NCBI RefSeq assembly: GCF_001434935.1
Contig: NZ_AZEG01000006.1
Coordinates: 62,001 to 126,000, forward strand
Source of the DNA: Liquorilactobacillus uvarum DSM 19971
GTDB taxonomy: Bacteria; Bacillota; Bacilli; Lactobacillales; Lactobacillaceae
Direction of reading: 5' to 3'
DNA length: 64,000 nucleotides
Position 1 is the first letter of the stretch, and each line of letters begins with the position of its first letter. The notes below the pieces were generated by a model. It worked only from the letters and a program-made list of their open reading frames with translations, did not search any database and was not told the origin of the DNA. Shown here in pieces: positions 62,427-64,000 of this stretch. Made by a program: the position numbers and the translations under genes.

Positions 62427-64000
62427 CTAATGTGCACTGGAAATTGCAGGGTCGGCAACTGTCAAATTCCATGAAATTGTTGTGCTGTAGCTTCTGTTAA
62501 CATTTACAATTTTGTTTTGCGCATCGTTTGGAAATTGTAGGCTGCCTTGAACTGAATCGTTAAAAGCGGCTGGAGTAGCAGAATTTCCTGAATAAATAGT
62601 CTGTGGACTGCTCCCAAGCCGGACGTCGTTTAATAGTAAATTTGCGTTTAAATGATTATCGTCAGCATCGGAAAAGGGTTGGGATTGACTAGCTGTAAGA
62701 TTCCATGTATGGTTGGCATTTTTGATGGCAACTGTGCCTTGAGCTGTATATTTTTTTGTTGAGTCACCGTTAACAACAACACTAACTGGAATAGTGCCAA
62801 AGTCAAAACCTTCCGGGACACTAGTCAATTCAGGCATCTGTGGAGCTGGGGAGATTTTAACCTGTGCTCTATTAGAAACTGCGGCAATACTTAACGGCTG
62901 CCAGTTTTGACAGTTGTTTGAATAAATGACAAGTTGGATTGATAAAGGTTTATTGTCTTTTGTTGCCTGGACTGCCTGGGTGATAAAGTCATTTCCGCTG
63001 GCATTTTTGACGTTAAGCTTGGTCGGATCAAGATAATTTTGCAGCAAACCCCCCGCATTTGTTACACCAGAAACGTTTCCGAGATACACAGGACTGACCG
63101 CATTTTCTGGCCAGTAAAACCATTTATACCAATAACGTTTAGACTTATCTAGTCCTTTAAATAATTGTGACAGTGCAGTCTGATCAATAACATTCTGCCA
63201 TGTGTTATTTTTGACCAAGCCATTTGCGCGACTATCACTTTCAGAACATTCGATGGCTCTTAAACCACCTAAATATAAGTTTTTAGTATCTGTATTTTTA
63301 CCAGCTTGAACATTTAGCACAAAGGGGAAACCATAGTTTTTAGTATCGGTATTGACCTTTGTAAAGAGGCTTTGAACTGGAACACTAAATTTTGTTACAG
63401 CTTTGCCAGTTGAATCAACATTCGTTTTACCATTGTTTAGAAAAGATGCATTAAGACTAGTAAGGCTTTTTGAGTAAGCAGACCATTGGACAGGATCAGT
63501 CGTGTTGGCTGGTGTAACTTGAGCAGAAGCGGAATTATATTGTTCGCTAGAGGCGAAAATGGTGTCGGGAGCAGAACTTATATGTATCTGGGTAGAAGAA
63601 ACCTGCCCAGAAAGTTTATTTGAATAGTAATTGGTCTGCTGCTGCCAAGGATTGTTGTAAGTATTGACCCCAACAAAATACCCTTTACGCATACTGCCCA
63701 TCAGCCAGGTGCTGTCTTTGTATTTTGAAAGGTTTACAGTATAGGCCAGTTCTGAATAATTTCCTTTTTCCTTGTGGGTATAGCTGGCTTGACATGTTAC
63801 CCATGTGGCTGTCTGGAAATTATCGTAAGCTGTAAAGATTGTGATATCAATGACGTTGTTATATTTAACGTTTTGATAACTTATGACAACATTGAATTTT
63901 AAGTATGTCTGACCATTTTCAGAAATGGTATACGGTTGAGTAGTGAAACCGGTTTTGCCATTATCAAGATCACCGGCTGGGGTTACAGTTGGGTAAGCTG
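62427..64000 (-). CDS. Large WxL-domain surface protein, N-terminus beyond the window
   Basis: The frame is open from 62427 to the right edge (at least 524 residues); the first methionine seen at 63701 is internal, because the frame continues upstream without a stop. The C-terminal part is a WxL domain, with 'H-T-W-N-L-T-A' and 'S-T-T-I-S-W-N-L-T-V'. The upstream region is Asn/Thr/Ser-rich and beta-strand-like, with a 'Y-W-Y-K-W-F-Y-W-P-E-N' segment of the kind seen in large adhesin-like WxL proteins. Probably cell-wall bound and involved in adhesion or matrix binding. Confidence 0.85.
   Translation of the reverse strand, partial: AYPTVTPAGDLDNGKTGFTTQPYTISENGQTYLKFNVVISYQNVKYNNVIDITIFTAYDNFQTATWVTCQASYTHKEKGNYSELAYTVNLSKYKDSTWLMGSMRKGYFVGVNTYNNPWQQQTNYYSNKLSGQVSSTQIHISSAPDTIFASSEQYNSASAQVTPANTTDPVQWSAYSKSLTSLNASFLNNGKTNVDSTGKAVTKFSVPVQSLFTKVNTDTKNYGFPFVLNVQAGKNTDTKNLYLGGLRAIECSESDSRANGLVKNNTWQNVIDQTALSQLFKGLDKSKRYWYKWFYWPENAVSPVYLGNVSGVTNAGGLLQNYLDPTKLNVKNASGNDFITQAVQATKDNKPLSIQLVIYSNNCQNWQPLSIAAVSNRAQVKISPAPQMPELTSVPEGFDFGTIPVSVVVNGDSTKKYTAQGTVAIKNANHTWNLTASQSQPFSDADDNHLNANLLLNDVRLGSSPQTIYSGNSATPAAFNDSVQGSLQFPNDAQNKIVNVNRSYSTTISWNLTVADPAISSAH

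Noticed and set aside
1-64000. CRISPR array, tRNA/rRNA genes, prophage or insertion sequence
   Set aside because: I saw no regularly spaced direct repeats, no clover-leaf tRNA-like gene with CCA-type end, and no transposase, integrase or phage structural gene in any frame.

Overview
The window looks like a chromosomal segment of a low-GC Gram-positive bacterium of the Lactobacillaceae. The signs are AT-rich DNA, AGGAGG-type ribosome sites with frequent TTG/GTG starts, a mannose-class PTS, a nucleoside deoxyribosyltransferase beside a deoxynucleoside kinase, WxL surface proteins with their DUF916/DUF3324 partner, and a heme/menaquinone respiratory set (cydABCD, menA, polyprenyl synthase, NDH-2) without visible genes for making heme or the quinone head group. 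A Liquorilactobacillus-like species is plausible, but the sequence alone does not settle the genus.

Layout. 1-3.2 kb: end of an apbE-like gene, an unknown lipoprotein and a PQQ-type sugar dehydrogenase-like protein. 3.2-8.4 kb (minus): a six-gene operon with mannose-class PTS EIIB-C-D-A, a GH13 alpha-glucosidase and an RpiR regulator, behind a promoter whose -35 lies in a cre-like site. 8.5-12.5 kb: an APC antiporter divergent from an inducible-type ornithine decarboxylase. 12.6-18 kb: nucleoside salvage, a CPBP protease, a universal stress protein, an EEP nuclease/phosphatase and UppP. 18-20.6 kb: a hydratase and a mini-ORF behind a T-box leader, then another lipoprotein. 20.7-23 kb: AhpC and a domain-permuted AhpF behind a palindromic operator-like site. 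23-26 kb: a DUF915 hydrolase, fructokinase and a LysR regulator. 26-37 kb: an ene-reductase, an aldehyde dehydrogenase, two paralogous MFS carriers, and a LysR-controlled aroE-MFS-aroD-enoate reductase operon that looks like quinate/shikimate dissimilation with a reductive last step. 37-43 kb: mannitol operon mtlA-mtlR-mtlF-mtlD. 43-45 kb: glmS. 45-55 kb: cytochrome bd, its CydDC exporter, and menaquinone/NADH dehydrogenase genes. 55-58.4 kb: a beta-hydroxyacid dehydrogenase, a DMT transporter and an OFA-family MFS carrier. 58.4-60 kb: a decayed ROK gene, hsp20 and a possible small RNA. 60-64 kb: a WxL surface-protein cluster running off the right edge.

Common theme. Much of the window deals with sugar uptake under catabolite control and with disposal of reducing equivalents: bd oxidase, NDH-2, the shikimate/enoate module, ene-reductase and AhpCF. 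This fits a fermentative organism that uses oxygen or plant-derived organic acids as optional electron sinks.

The most unusual structural feature is a dispersed repeat of about 100 bp seen five times. It has a conserved core followed by a terminator hairpin of variable sequence, and every copy lies between convergent genes. Other points for a second look are the T-box in front of a hydratase, the permuted AhpF, the degenerate second EIIB domain in MtlA, a strong promoter followed by two hairpin terminators and no ORF, and a WxL-interacting protein that lacks its C-terminal membrane anchor exactly where it abuts an opposing gene.
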